From JBIQKZ01 sp044464765 (GTDB lineage Bacteria > Pseudomonadota > Gammaproteobacteria > Burkholderiales > Burkholderiaceae_B): a stretch of DNA of 64,000 nucleotides. The notes below the pieces were generated by a model. The model saw only the letters and a program-made list of their open reading frames with translations, did no database searches and was not told the DNA's origin. Below are positions 25,028 through 34,226 of the stretch, piece after piece. A program made the translations under genes and the position numbers. The stretch covers positions 1 through 64,000 of the forward strand of contig JBIQKZ010000018.1 of NCBI GenBank assembly GCA_044464765.1. The letters are read 5' to 3'. Each line of letters starts with the position of its first letter. Position 1 is the stretch's first letter.

Positions 25028-26605
25028 ATGGAGTGGTTGCTGGACCCATCCGCATGGGTCGGATTGCTAACCCTGGTCATACTTGAAATTGTCTTAGGTA
25101 TAGACAACCTTATTTTCATTGCAATTTTGGTGGACAAGCTTCCGCCGAAGTTGCGCGACAGGGCCCGTGTGCTGGGCTTGTCCCTGGCGCTGATCATGCG
25201 CCTGGTATTGCTGACCGCCATGTCCTGGCTGGTTACCCTGACCAAACCCATCGTCTTCCTGGGGCCGTTCGATTTTTCGGGCCGCGACATTATTCTGGCG
25301 ATTGGCGGCTTCTTTTTGCTCTTCAAGGGCACGGTTGAACTCCATGATCGCCTGGAAGGCCGCATGAATCATGGGTCGAACGCACGTCTGCACGCCAGTT
25401 TTGGCGTTATTGTCACGCAGATTGTCATCCTCGACGCGGTGTTTTCACTTGACGCAGTCATCACCGCTGTCGGCATGGTCGACGAACTGTCCATCATGAT
25501 GATTGCGGTATTGATCGCCATGGCGATCATGCTGTTTGCGTCAAAGCCCCTCACCAAGTTCGTCAACGCTCACCCGACGGTGGTGGTTTTGTGTTTGGGC
25601 TTTCTGCTGATGATCGGCTTTTCGCTGGTGGCGGAAGGCTTTGGGTTTGCGGTGCCAAAGGGTTATTTGTATGCCGCCATCGGGTTTTCGGTGCTCATCG
25701 AGGCGCTTAACCAGTTGGCGCGGCGAAACCTTCGCCGTGCCGAACAACGCCGCCCAATGCGGGAGCGGACGGCCGAAGGTGTGATGCGGATGCTGGGCAA
25801 ACGACCCCTGATGGGGCCCGAAGAGTCCCAGGACGGCATGCACCCTCCAACGGCCGAGATCTTCCGCGAGGAAGAGCGGCATATGGTCAGCGGCGTGCTG
25901 ACCCTGGCCGATCGCACCATACATTCCATCATGACACCGCGAAACGATATCTCCTGGCTCAATCTGGATGACGATCCAGAGCAGTTGCGTCAGCACATCG
26001 TTAAGACGCCTCACAGCTTTTTCCCGGTATGCCGGGGTTCGCTGGACGAAGTCATTGGCATTGGCCGGGCCAAAGACATGGTGGCTGACCTGATCGTGCA
26101 TGGGTCGATCAGGTTGTCGCGCTTGCGTGATCCGATCATTGTGCCTGACTCTATTGGCATATTGGGCGTCATGGAAACGCTCAAGCGGGCCAAGGGGCAA
26201 CTTGTATTGGTTACCGACGAGTTTGGCGCTATCGACGGCGTTGTCACTCCCATTGATGTGTTCGAGGCCATTGCCGGCGAGTTTCCCGACGAAGATGAGT
26301 CGCCGGATATCATCCCGCAGGACGACGATCATTGGCGGGTGGACGGAGCGGCGGACCTGCATCATCTGGAACAGGTGTTGGCCACGGAAGGGTTGGTTGA
26401 TGAAGACGATGGCTACTCTACGCTGGCTGGCTATCTGCTGGAGCGGTTTGGCCATTTGCCGCAGGCCGGCGATGCTTGCGAGCTTGTCCAACCGCACGCC
26501 ACCTATGAGTTCAAGGTCCTGGAAGTCAAGGGCAGGCGGATTGCCGCCGTACAGGTTGAGCGTAGACCCGTGGTGCCGGACGATGATGAAGCCGAGGCCG
26601 GCTGA
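25028..26605 (+). CDS. TerC-family membrane protein with CBS and CorC/HlyC domains
   Basis: 525 aa. An N-terminal TerC domain of about seven spans has the acidic motifs LEIVLGIDNLIFI and DAVFSLDAVITA; a CBS pair follows (about 290-420, TPRNDISWLNLD and DEFGAIDGVVTPIDVFEAI) and then a CorC_HlyC domain (about 430-515). This is the YegH/YoaE layout, thought to export or handle divalent metal ions (Mn family). RBS GGAG-like upstream. Single gene. Confidence 0.88.
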   Translation: MEWLLDPSAWVGLLTLVILEIVLGIDNLIFIAILVDKLPPKLRDRARVLGLSLALIMRLVLLTAMSWLVTLTKPIVFLGPFDFSGRDIILAIGGFFLLFKGTVELHDRLEGRMNHGSNARLHASFGVIVTQIVILDAVFSLDAVITAVGMVDELSIMMIAVLIAMAIMLFASKPLTKFVNAHPTVVVLCLGFLLMIGFSLVAEGFGFAVPKGYLYAAIGFSVLIEALNQLARRNLRRAEQRRPMRERTAEGVMRMLGKRPLMGPEESQDGMHPPTAEIFREEERHMVSGVLTLADRTIHSIMTPRNDISWLNLDDDPEQLRQHIVKTPHSFFPVCRGSLDEVIGIGRAKDMVADLIVHGSIRLSRLRDPIIVPDSIGILGVMETLKRAKGQLVLVTDEFGAIDGVVTPIDVFEAIAGEFPDEDESPDIIPQDDDHWRVDGAADLHHLEQVLATEGLVDEDDGYSTLAGYLLERFGHLPQAGDACELVQPHATYEFKVLEVKGRRIAAVQVERRPVVPDDDEAEAG

Positions 26606-26673
26606 ACACGATTCGTAGGCTAACGCCCGGCAATCCCCGATTGCGCTTCCCCTGTTATCTGTATTGAGCACGC

Positions 26674-27519
26674 ATGACTGACACTGCTGTTTTTTATCTT
26701 AAAGCCCTTTTTCTGGGATTGGTCGAAGGTTTTACTGAGTTTATTCCGGTCTCCAGTACGGCTCATTTGTTATTGATTGGAGACTGGATCGGATTTTCGT
26801 CGGGGGATAACAAAGTCTACGAAGTGGTTATCCAGTTTGGTTCGATCCTGGCGGTCATGTGGATTTTCCGTGAACGGTTGTGGCAATTGATCCGGGGCAC
26901 CTTTACCGGTGTGCGTAGCGAAATGCTGTTTACGCGTAATCTGATTATTGCGTTTCTGCCAGCCGCCGTCATCGGGTTTTTTATCATTAGTTTCATCAAG
27001 CAGTTATTCCATAATCCCGGCGTTTTTGTGTTTACCTTGGTTCTGGGCGGCATCATCATGCTGTGGGTCGAGCGCAAGCCGTATTTTGCGAAGCACGCCG
27101 ACGAAACCGTCACGTCGCAGCATGCGACGGCCCTAACGCTCGAAGACATCACCTGGAAGCAGGCGTTGGTCGTAGGGTTTGCCCAGTGCTTGGCCATGGT
27201 GCCCGGCACGTCACGATCGGGGGCGACCATCATCAGTGGGATGGTTGCGGGCATACAGCGCCGCACGGCCACTGAGTTTTCCTTTTTCCTGGCCATGCCG
27301 ACCATGTTGGCGGCGACTGTTTACGATTTCTACAAGCATGGCAACGTGCTGTCGGGGCAGGAAACGACGGCTATCGTGATCGGTTTTGTCGCGGCCTTCT
27401 TGAGCGCATTGGTGGTAGTGCGGGCCGTACTGCGTTTTGTGTCGCGCCATACGTATCGACCGTTTGCGTGGTATCGCATCGGGCTGGGACTGGTCGTGGC
27501 GGCTTGGCTGTGGCTGTAG
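26674..27519 (+). CDS. uppP: Undecaprenyl-diphosphate phosphatase UppP (BacA)
   Basis: 281 aa polytopic membrane enzyme recycling the peptidoglycan lipid carrier. Both active-site signatures are present: LVEGFTEFIPVSSTAHLLL near the N-terminus and MVPGTSRSGATIISGMVAG in the second half. Gives bacitracin tolerance in many species. Convergent with lpxH across a short hairpin. Confidence 0.94.
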   Translation: MTDTAVFYLKALFLGLVEGFTEFIPVSSTAHLLLIGDWIGFSSGDNKVYEVVIQFGSILAVMWIFRERLWQLIRGTFTGVRSEMLFTRNLIIAFLPAAVIGFFIISFIKQLFHNPGVFVFTLVLGGIIMLWVERKPYFAKHADETVTSQHATALTLEDITWKQALVVGFAQCLAMVPGTSRSGATIISGMVAGIQRRTATEFSFFLAMPTMLAATVYDFYKHGNVLSGQETTAIVIGFVAAFLSALVVVRAVLRFVSRHTYRPFAWYRIGLGLVVAAWLWL

Positions 27520-27543
27520 GGGTGTAAGGGCGGCTTACATACA

Positions 27544-27569
27544 CTACTCAACGCGATCTCCTTGAGTAG
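27544..27569. terminator. Hairpin between uppP and lpxH
   Basis: CTACTCAA (27544-27551) and TTGAGTAG (27562-27569) form an 8-bp stem with a 10-nt loop between convergent genes; the outer flanks ACA and TGT-like bases partly extend it. No clear T-run, so it may act as a weak bidirectional terminator. Confidence 0.45.
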
Positions 27570-27585
27570 TTAGTGTGAACAGGCT

Positions 27586-28344
27586 CTAGTCCAGATATTC
27601 CAGCCGGACGCCTTGGTCGTCAATAATGGCCCAGCCGCCGCGATGCGCAGCATGGTCGAAATCCCAATCGGGTAGAACAACGCGCTGCCGGGTGTTGCCG
27701 TCCAGCGCATGAATACCGGGCCGGTGGGTGTGGCCATGAATAAGCGTATGGGTGTCGTAGCGGGCAAAGGCCTGTTGCACGGCGTGTGGGTTGACGTCCA
27801 TGACATAGGTTGGTTTGGCGGCGTGCGATGCGGTGCTGCGACGTCGTGCAACGCCGGCGATCTTTTGCCGGGTGGCAAGGCTTAGCGACAGGTAGACGCC
27901 TTGGGTCAACGGATGGCGCACGAAGCGTTTGAAGCGTTGGTAGCCGGTATCGTCTGTGCAGTATTCGTCGCCGTGGCTGACCACGATCTTGCCATAATCT
28001 GTCGTCAGGAGCACGACATCGGCAAGACGATGGGCGCCAAGAAGCGTGGCTAGCGCCTGCCCCATCAGGAAGTCGCGATTGCCGCGGCCTATCCATAAGG
28101 GGATGGCAGATGCGGTGTCGGCCAGTGAGGTCAGCACCGCTGCCAGCCACGGAGGGGGCTCGTGCAGCGCGATGTCATCGCCGATCCATGCGTCGAAAAG
28201 ATCGCCGCACAGGAGCAAGGCATTGGCGTTGGTGCGAGCCTGTTGCAGGAACCATTGGAATTTTTGCCAAGTGGCGGGTGTTGCGGGCCCCAGGTGGATA
28301 TCCGAGGCCAGCCAGATGGTTCCGGGCAGTTGAAGCTTATTCAA
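27586..28344 (-). CDS. lpxH: UDP-2,3-diacylglucosamine diphosphatase LpxH
   Basis: 252 aa calcineurin-type metallophosphatase of lipid A synthesis (makes lipid X). Metal ligands: DIHLG, GDLFDAWIGDD, GRGNRDF, HGDEYCTDD and HGHTHRPG. It overlaps the upstream peptidyl-prolyl isomerase gene by 8 bp, the conserved ppi-lpxH pairing of betaproteobacteria. Confidence 0.92.
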   Translation of the reverse strand: MNKLQLPGTIWLASDIHLGPATPATWQKFQWFLQQARTNANALLLCGDLFDAWIGDDIALHEPPPWLAAVLTSLADTASAIPLWIGRGNRDFLMGQALATLLGAHRLADVVLLTTDYGKIVVSHGDEYCTDDTGYQRFKRFVRHPLTQGVYLSLSLATRQKIAGVARRRSTASHAAKPTYVMDVNPHAVQQAFARYDTHTLIHGHTHRPGIHALDGNTRQRVVLPDWDFDHAAHRGGWAIIDDQGVRLEYLD

Positions 28345-28990
28345 TGACCGTGGCTTTTTCGATAATGACGTCCTCGACGGGCACGTCTTGGTGAAAGCCT
28401 TTGTTGCCGGTCTTCACGCCCTTTATCTGATCCACGACCTCGGTGCCTTCCACGACTTTTCCGAACACCGTATAACCCCAGCCATTGGGCGTCGGCGCGG
28501 TGAAGTTCAGGAAGTCGTTATCCGCAACGTTGATAAAAAACTGGGCTGTTGCCGAATGAGGGTCGCTGGTGCGTGCCATGGCCAAGGTGTAACGGTCGTT
28601 CTTGAGGCCGTTGTTGGCTTCGTTCTCGACTGGATCCCGCGTAGGCTTTTGCTTCATGCCGGGTTCGAAACCGCCACCTTGAATCATGAAGTTATTGATG
28701 ACGCGGTGGAAAACGGTGCCATCGAAAAAACCATCATTGACGTAAGCCAGAAAGTTTTCAACCGTCTTGGGGGCTTTTTCGGCGTCGAGTTCAATGATCA
28801 GGTCGCCCTGGTTGGTTTGTAGTTTGACGCGGGGGGTTGTGCTCATGGAGTTGCCTTTGTTAAGAGTGGGTGAGGCCGCATAGGCCTGTCCGCCCAGGCT
28901 GGTTGCCAGGGCCAGGAACAGGATGACAAGGCCGAAGGAGCGCGCCGGGATGGCCAGTGCGCGTGAGATAACAGATAGAAAAAGGTGCAT
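28337..28990 (-). CDS. ppiA: Cyclophilin-type peptidyl-prolyl isomerase with possible dual start
   Basis: 217 aa from 28990. Cyclophilin core: VFHRVINNFMIQGG, FINVADNDFLNF and GWGYTVFGKVVEG. The first 38 residues form a convincing Sec signal (hydrophobic LVILFLALATSLGGQAYA, then AS). But an internal ATG at 28846 has AAAGG 8 nt upstream and starts exactly where cytoplasmic PpiB proteins start (MSTTPRVKLQTNQGD), giving 169 aa. Both a periplasmic and a cytoplasmic form are therefore possible. Upstream of lpxH. Confidence 0.88.
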   Translation of the reverse strand: MHLFLSVISRALAIPARSFGLVILFLALATSLGGQAYAASPTLNKGNSMSTTPRVKLQTNQGDLIIELDAEKAPKTVENFLAYVNDGFFDGTVFHRVINNFMIQGGGFEPGMKQKPTRDPVENEANNGLKNDRYTLAMARTSDPHSATAQFFINVADNDFLNFTAPTPNGWGYTVFGKVVEGTEVVDQIKGVKTGNKGFHQDVPVEDVIIEKATVIE

Positions 28991-29012
28991 GATATGAAAG
29001 AGATGCTAAGGA

Positions 29013-29777
29013 TCAGTTTTCAAGAACTTCAAGGGTTTGCTGCGCTTGCGTGGCGGCCCCGGAGACGCCTTGGGCGGCGGCTTCTTTGAAAGAGCGTTGC
29101 GCAAGCATAAGCTGCACGCGCCCCATATTGGCCTTGGCGGCCGCGTAGTTGGGGTTGGCGGTCAGCGCCATGGCCAGCGCATCGTGCGCCATGTCGATTT
29201 TTCCTTGCTTGACGTATTCCGCCGCCAGATTGTTCCAGGGTTCGGGCAGTTCGGGGTACTCGACGGTCATGGATTGGTACAGGTCGATGGCTTCGTTGGT
29301 GCGTCCCAGCGCAGCCAACGCACGCCCGCGCAGGAAAAGCAATTGCACGTCCGTGCCGATGGATGGCCCGGCGTCGCGTTGAGCCTGGCGTTTCTCGATG
29401 ATGTCCAGGGCTTCCTGGTTGCGCCCTTGGTCCAGCATTCGGCTGATGCGGTCGGTGATCTGCGACGGCGTTAGCGGGATGGCGGTATCGACCGAAGGCG
29501 CCAGGGCTTCGAGTAATTTAGCCAACCCCTTCCAGCCGCCCTCGGGGGGAGGTGGATCGTCGAACAGCTTGTCGCTGGGATTGACGGCCGGTTCGGAGGG
29601 AATGAAGGCGGCTTTGACGCCGGAGTTTTTCAGGGTATCCGCGGCATTGAGCGAGTCGCTTAAGTCGACGTGGGGTTGCAGGCCTGGCGCCGGATGTTGA
29701 GCGTATACACTCGGTGCACCTAGTGCGCAGGCGAGCAGTGTCACTGCCAGAAAACTACGTGGTGGATTAGGAAACAC
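29013..29777 (-). CDS. Exported TPR-repeat protein
   Basis: 254 aa with a signal peptide (FLAVTLLACALGAPSVYAQ). The C-terminal two thirds hold tetratricopeptide repeats, e.g. RGRALAALGRTNEAIDLYQS and WNNLAAEYVKQGKIDMAHDA. A Pro-rich patch DDPPPPEGGW precedes them. Likely a periplasmic scaffold; partner unknown. Divergent from cysS, upstream of ppi on the same strand. Confidence 0.85.
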   Translation of the reverse strand: MFPNPPRSFLAVTLLACALGAPSVYAQHPAPGLQPHVDLSDSLNAADTLKNSGVKAAFIPSEPAVNPSDKLFDDPPPPEGGWKGLAKLLEALAPSVDTAIPLTPSQITDRISRMLDQGRNQEALDIIEKRQAQRDAGPSIGTDVQLLFLRGRALAALGRTNEAIDLYQSMTVEYPELPEPWNNLAAEYVKQGKIDMAHDALAMALTANPNYAAAKANMGRVQLMLAQRSFKEAAAQGVSGAATQAQQTLEVLEN

Positions 29778-29938
29778 AGACCGGTACCCAAAGATAAAAG
29801 CCTAGTTTAGCCTTATAGCGCTTCATTGGGGTGCCCACTTGCTATACTTATCGACCATCATTTCACCTTTGCGCTACTTTTTTTCGGATAGATCGGCGTA
29901 GCCGAGCTATCGTGCTTTATCGGATTTTACGCATACTC

Positions 29939-31387
29939 ATGCTGCATATCTACAACACCCTTTCACGCGCCAAACAGCCGCTGACCCTTGTTGAGCCAGG
30001 GCATGTGCGCATGTATGTTTGCGGCATGACAGTCTACGATTACTGCCATCTGGGCCATGCGCGCATGCTGGTCAGTTTCGATGTGGTGCAGCGCTGGTTG
30101 CGTGCGAGCGGCTACCGGGTAAGCTATGTGCGCAACATTACGGATATTGACGACAAGATCATCCGGCGCGCCGTGGAGTCCAATAAAACGCTGGGGCAGG
30201 TGACAGATTTTTTCATCGACGCCATGCATGCCGACGAGCAGGCGCTTGGCGTGCAGAGCCCCGATGCCGAGCCGCGCGCCACGCAGCACGTGGGCGATAT
30301 GCTGGATATTATCGGCCTGCTGAAAGACAAAGACCTGGCCTATCAGGCGCCCGACGGCGACGTCAATTACTCAGTGCGCAGCTTTCCAGGGTACGGAAAG
30401 CTGTCGGGCAAGTCGCTCGACGATTTGCGGGCCGGTGAACGTGTCGCCGTTGCATCCGGCAAGCGCGACCCGCTGGATTTTGTGTTGTGGAAATCAGCCA
30501 AGCCGCAAGAACCGGCCGAATCAAAATGGGAGTCCCCCTACGGCTTGGGCAGGCCCGGCTGGCATATCGAGTGTTCCGCCATGAGCAAAGCATTGCTGGG
30601 CTTGCCGCTGGATATTCACGGAGGGGGGCCGGACCTGAAGTTCCCCCACCACGAAAACGAGATCGCACAGACCGAGGGGGCATTCGGCGGCATGCTGGCC
30701 AATGTCTGGATGCATTGCGGCCCCTTGATGGTGGATGCGGACAAAATGTCCAAATCACTGGGGAATTTCCGCACCATACGTGAAACCGTGGCCGAACCCG
30801 CCGGCTTATCGGATGAAAACGCGTCGTACCAGGCCAATCCACGAGAAGCCGAGATGTTGCGTTTCTTTATTGTGCGCAACCATTATCGTAGTACGCAAAA
30901 CTATACGCCGGACAACCTCCTGGATGCTCAGAATGCCCTGGACCGCCTGTATCAGACCCTGCACAATGTCCCTCCGGTGAATGCCGATGTAGACTGGGAG
31001 CATCCGGTTGCAGCAGCGTTTCGCGCGGCCATGGATGATGACTTCAATACCTCTGGCGCGGTGGCTGCCTTGTTTGAACTAGCAACCGAGGTCAACCGCA
31101 GTGGCTCGGCCACGCTGTCGGGCTTGTTGCGGGCATTGGGGGGTGTGCTGGGCTTGCTGCAGGCCGACCCCAACACGTATTTGCAGTCGGGTAGTCGCTA
31201 TCTGGGGGCCGTCGCCAGCCGGGCCGGCCTGTCAGCCGATGCCATCGCCGCGCTGATCGCCGAGCGCGCAGTCGCAAAGAAAGAGCGCAATTTTTCCCAT
31301 GCGGACAGCCTGCGCGAGCAGTTGCGCGCTGAAGGGGTCGAACTCGAGGATAAGCCTGACGGAACCACAAACTGGCGACGGGCTTAA
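29939..31387 (+). CDS. cysS: Cysteinyl-tRNA synthetase
   Basis: 482 aa from the ATG at 29939 (MLHIYNTLSRAKQPL), the standard N-terminus; a frame extension to 29831 is unconserved. Class I motifs: HLGH (CHLGHAR) and KMSKS (DKMSKSLGN); zinc ligands CGMTVYD and WHIECSAM plus HHENE. Charges tRNA-Cys. It is followed after 10 bp by the alkA-like gene. Confidence 0.96.
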   Translation: MLHIYNTLSRAKQPLTLVEPGHVRMYVCGMTVYDYCHLGHARMLVSFDVVQRWLRASGYRVSYVRNITDIDDKIIRRAVESNKTLGQVTDFFIDAMHADEQALGVQSPDAEPRATQHVGDMLDIIGLLKDKDLAYQAPDGDVNYSVRSFPGYGKLSGKSLDDLRAGERVAVASGKRDPLDFVLWKSAKPQEPAESKWESPYGLGRPGWHIECSAMSKALLGLPLDIHGGGPDLKFPHHENEIAQTEGAFGGMLANVWMHCGPLMVDADKMSKSLGNFRTIRETVAEPAGLSDENASYQANPREAEMLRFFIVRNHYRSTQNYTPDNLLDAQNALDRLYQTLHNVPPVNADVDWEHPVAAAFRAAMDDDFNTSGAVAALFELATEVNRSGSATLSGLLRALGGVLGLLQADPNTYLQSGSRYLGAVASRAGLSADAIAALIAERAVAKKERNFSHADSLREQLRAEGVELEDKPDGTTNWRRA

Positions 31388-31397
31388 GGAAAGGGTA

Positions 31398-32048
31398 ATG
31401 CCGGAACACAATCTGATCACCGATGATAAACCGCATTTTTGGGACGAAGCGTCTGCTCAGCTGATGCGTCGCGATCGTATATTGCGAAAACTGATACCGC
31501 TCTACAGTTCCGAGTGGCTGCTGACCACGGCAACACCGTTCATGACACTTGCGCGAGCCATCATTGGTCAGCAATCTTCAGTCAAGTCGGCCGACGCCAC
31601 CTGGCAGCGCCTGAAAGAACGTTGCGGTCGGCGTCCTACGCCATCGTCGGTGGTTTCCGTAACACCCGAAGAGCTGCGTGAGTTGGGCATATCCAAACGC
31701 AAGGTCGATTATCTTCTGGACCTGGCAAGCCATTTCGCTGATAAAAGGGTGCGGCCCGCCGCCTGGGCGAGCATGGACGATGAAGCGGTGGTCGCCGAAT
31801 TATGCGCCATTCGCGGCATTGGTCGCTGGACCGCCGAGATGTTCCTGATATTCGGCCTGCGCCGACCGGATGTCTTGCCACTGGATGACGCCAGCCTGTT
31901 GAAGGCAATTTCGTTACACTACTTCAGTGGCGAACCGGTATCTCGCTTCGAAGTCCGCGAAGTCGCCCAGGCTTGGGCGCCCTGGCGCACAGTGGCCACC
32001 TGGTATCTGTGGCGCAGCCTTGATACGGCGTCCGCCGCCTCCAAGTAA
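31398..32048 (+). CDS. DNA-3-methyladenine glycosylase II (AlkA-like, HhH-GPD)
   Basis: 216 aa. Begins at 31398 after AAGGAAAGGG. HhH-GPD core: TLARAIIGQQSSVKSADATW, ISKRKVDYLLDLA, the hairpin IRGIGRWTAEMFLIFGL and catalytic Asp in LPLDDASL. Excises alkylated bases. Smaller than E. coli AlkA because the N-terminal domain is short. Sits between cysS and accA, an arrangement suggesting one transcript. Confidence 0.9.
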   Translation: MPEHNLITDDKPHFWDEASAQLMRRDRILRKLIPLYSSEWLLTTATPFMTLARAIIGQQSSVKSADATWQRLKERCGRRPTPSSVVSVTPEELRELGISKRKVDYLLDLASHFADKRVRPAAWASMDDEAVVAELCAIRGIGRWTAEMFLIFGLRRPDVLPLDDASLLKAISLHYFSGEPVSRFEVREVAQAWAPWRTVATWYLWRSLDTASAASK

Positions 32049-32103
32049 ACTATCTGTACAAGACGATAAACAGTGCATGGCCTCCCCTGGAAAACAAGCC
32101 CTT

Positions 32104-33069
32104 ATGCGTAATACCTTCCTTGACTTTGAACAGCCCCTGGCCGAGCTCGAGAACAAAATCGAACAGTTACGCTTCGTGCAGGCCGATTCGGCGGTGGACA
32201 TCTCCGACGAGGTCAGCCGGTTGCAGCAGAAAAGTCAAACCCTGGCCAAGAGCATTTATGCCAAGCTCACGCCCTGGCAAACCGCATTGGTTGCGCGCCA
32301 TCCGCAGCGCCCGTATACCTTTGACTACGTTCGTGAATTGTTTACCGATTTCCATGAGCTGCATGGCGACCGCATGTATGCCGACGACCTGTCCATCGTC
32401 GGCGGCCTGGCGCGATTCAACGGTGCGCCTTGCATGGTGATCGGGCACCAGAAGGGCAGGGACACCAAAGAGCGCGCCATGCGAAACTTCGGCATGCCAA
32501 GGCCCGAAGGCTACCGCAAGGCGCTAAGGCTGATGCGCCTGGCCGAGAAATTCGGCTTGCCGATTTTTACGTTTGTGGACACCCCAGGCGCTTACCCCGG
32601 CATTGGCGCCGAAGAGCGTGGTCAGTCAGAGGCCATCGGCCACAATCTGTATGCCATGGCCGAACTTAAAGTGCCCATTATTTCAACCATTATTGGGGAA
32701 GGCGGTTCGGGTGGTGCGTTGGCGATCGCCGTGGGCGATGTCGTCATGATGCTGCAGTACGCCACGTATGCGGTTATTTCGCCGGAAGGCTGCGCTTCCA
32801 TCCTGTGGCGTAGCGCAGACAAGGCGCCGGTTGCCGCCGAAGCGCTTGCAATCACCGCGCCTCGACTGAAAGAGCTGGGCCTTATCGATCGCATTGTGAA
32901 TGAACCCGTGGGGGGGGCGCATCGCGACCCAGCCACGATGGCTCGTCAGTTGGGTAGGGCGTTGTCCGACGCTTTGCGCCAGGTTTCGGGGCTTGGAACG
33001 GAACAATTGCTTGAACAGCGTTTGCAGCGCTTGTTGTCTTATGGCCGATTCCAAGAGGTTCGTGCCTGA
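32104..33069 (+). CDS. accA: Acetyl-CoA carboxylase carboxyltransferase subunit alpha
   Basis: 321 aa, full length. Start MRNTFLDFEQPLAELENKI is canonical; core motifs HGDRMYADD, FVDTPGAYPGIGAEERGQ and GEGGSGGALAIAVGD with EGCASILW. Forms the alpha part of the carboxyltransferase that makes malonyl-CoA. Its last 29 bp overlap the tilS start. Confidence 0.96.
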   Translation: MRNTFLDFEQPLAELENKIEQLRFVQADSAVDISDEVSRLQQKSQTLAKSIYAKLTPWQTALVARHPQRPYTFDYVRELFTDFHELHGDRMYADDLSIVGGLARFNGAPCMVIGHQKGRDTKERAMRNFGMPRPEGYRKALRLMRLAEKFGLPIFTFVDTPGAYPGIGAEERGQSEAIGHNLYAMAELKVPIISTIIGEGGSGGALAIAVGDVVMMLQYATYAVISPEGCASILWRSADKAPVAAEALAITAPRLKELGLIDRIVNEPVGGAHRDPATMARQLGRALSDALRQVSGLGTEQLLEQRLQRLLSYGRFQEVRA

Positions 33070-34081
33070 CGCCACTGACGTCGACTCTTTCGGCTCGCCA
33101 GTCCTGATTAGTGCGATTCGGGCGTCGTTGGCGTCAGCCGCGCCGTCTGTGCAATGCCTTGCGGTGGCCTTGAGCGGTGGAGCCGATTCAGCCATGTTGG
33201 CGGTTCACGCAGCCAAGTACGCCAGAAGCCGGCAAGTTGAACTACATTTTCTTCATGTGCATCACGGCCTGCAGGCCGGGGCGGATCAGTGGCAGGCGCA
33301 CGTGCACGACCTGGCTCACAGACTGAACGTACCTTGTCACAGCCTACGGGTTCGGGTGGATCAGTCGGGGGGCGATGGGATGGAGTCCGCTGCGCGGACA
33401 GCGCGCTACCAAGCATTGGCCAGCCTGGCTGCGCCGTTGGGTGTCACGCATATATTGCTGGCCCATCACCAAGATGATCAGGCTGAAACCGTATTGTTGC
33501 GACTGTTGCGGGGGGCGGGCCCGGAAGGGCTGGGCGCCATGGCGCCCATGCGGGTGCGTGATGGCCTGGTCTATTTGCGTCCCTGGCTAGAGGTTGCGCG
33601 TAGTGAAATCCTTCGTCTTGCCGGGCAGTTTGGCGAACTCACCGGCTGGCATCCCGTGTGCGATCCCACCAATAGCGATGATCGCTATACTCGCGCTGCC
33701 GTGCGTGAGCGCCTAGCGCCGGTTCTGGATGACCGCTGGCCCGGCTGGCAGGCTAATCTGGTTCGACATGCCGGCCTGAGCCGAGAGATGGCCCTGGTGC
33801 TGGATGAGGTCGCCAGCAACGACTTCAAGCAGTTGGAGCCCGCCGCCGATGCCGGCAGCTTCTCGTTGCGTAAATGGCGTGAGTTGCCCGAGCATCGACA
33901 GGCATTGTTGCTGCGCTACTGGCTGGCCTTGCAAGGCCAGCGCATGCCTACACAGGCGCGACTGCAGGACCTGATGCGCCAACTACGCCACCTGCATGCC
34001 ATGGGACACGACAGGCAAATGCAGGTAAAGCATGGGGATCGGTATATACGGTGCATCAAGGGTCGGATCATCCTTGATTAG
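33041..34081 (+). CDS. tilS: tRNA(Ile)-lysidine synthase
   Basis: 346 aa if started at 33041, inside the 3' end of accA (29-bp overlap). PP-loop ATPase motif ALSGGADSAMLAV, FLHVHHGLQ, and the TilS pair AHHQDDQAETVLLRLLRG and DPTNSDDRYTRAAVRE. Converts C34 of tRNA-Ile(CAU) to lysidine. Later starts such as the GTG-rich region after 33069 are possible, since the first 20 residues are not conserved. Confidence 0.93.
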   Translation: MADSKRFVPDATDVDSFGSPVLISAIRASLASAAPSVQCLAVALSGGADSAMLAVHAAKYARSRQVELHFLHVHHGLQAGADQWQAHVHDLAHRLNVPCHSLRVRVDQSGGDGMESAARTARYQALASLAAPLGVTHILLAHHQDDQAETVLLRLLRGAGPEGLGAMAPMRVRDGLVYLRPWLEVARSEILRLAGQFGELTGWHPVCDPTNSDDRYTRAAVRERLAPVLDDRWPGWQANLVRHAGLSREMALVLDEVASNDFKQLEPAADAGSFSLRKWRELPEHRQALLLRYWLALQGQRMPTQARLQDLMRQLRHLHAMGHDRQMQVKHGDRYIRCIKGRIILD

Positions 34082-34226
34082 GCTGTCGTAAACCTGTTTC
34101 AAGCCCTCCTTTGCCGGTTTTCAACCCGCTAAATAGCATGCTGGCAAAACAGTTGCGTCGAAAACCGTTAAAATTATGGGTTTCGCCTGTCAATGCAAGA
34201 CAGTCCCCTATAACACAGAGTAAAAG

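Noticed and set aside
25541..26671. Minus-strand frame (376 codons) opposite the TerC-CBS gene
   Set aside because: Antisense shadow of conserved CBS and CorC domains.
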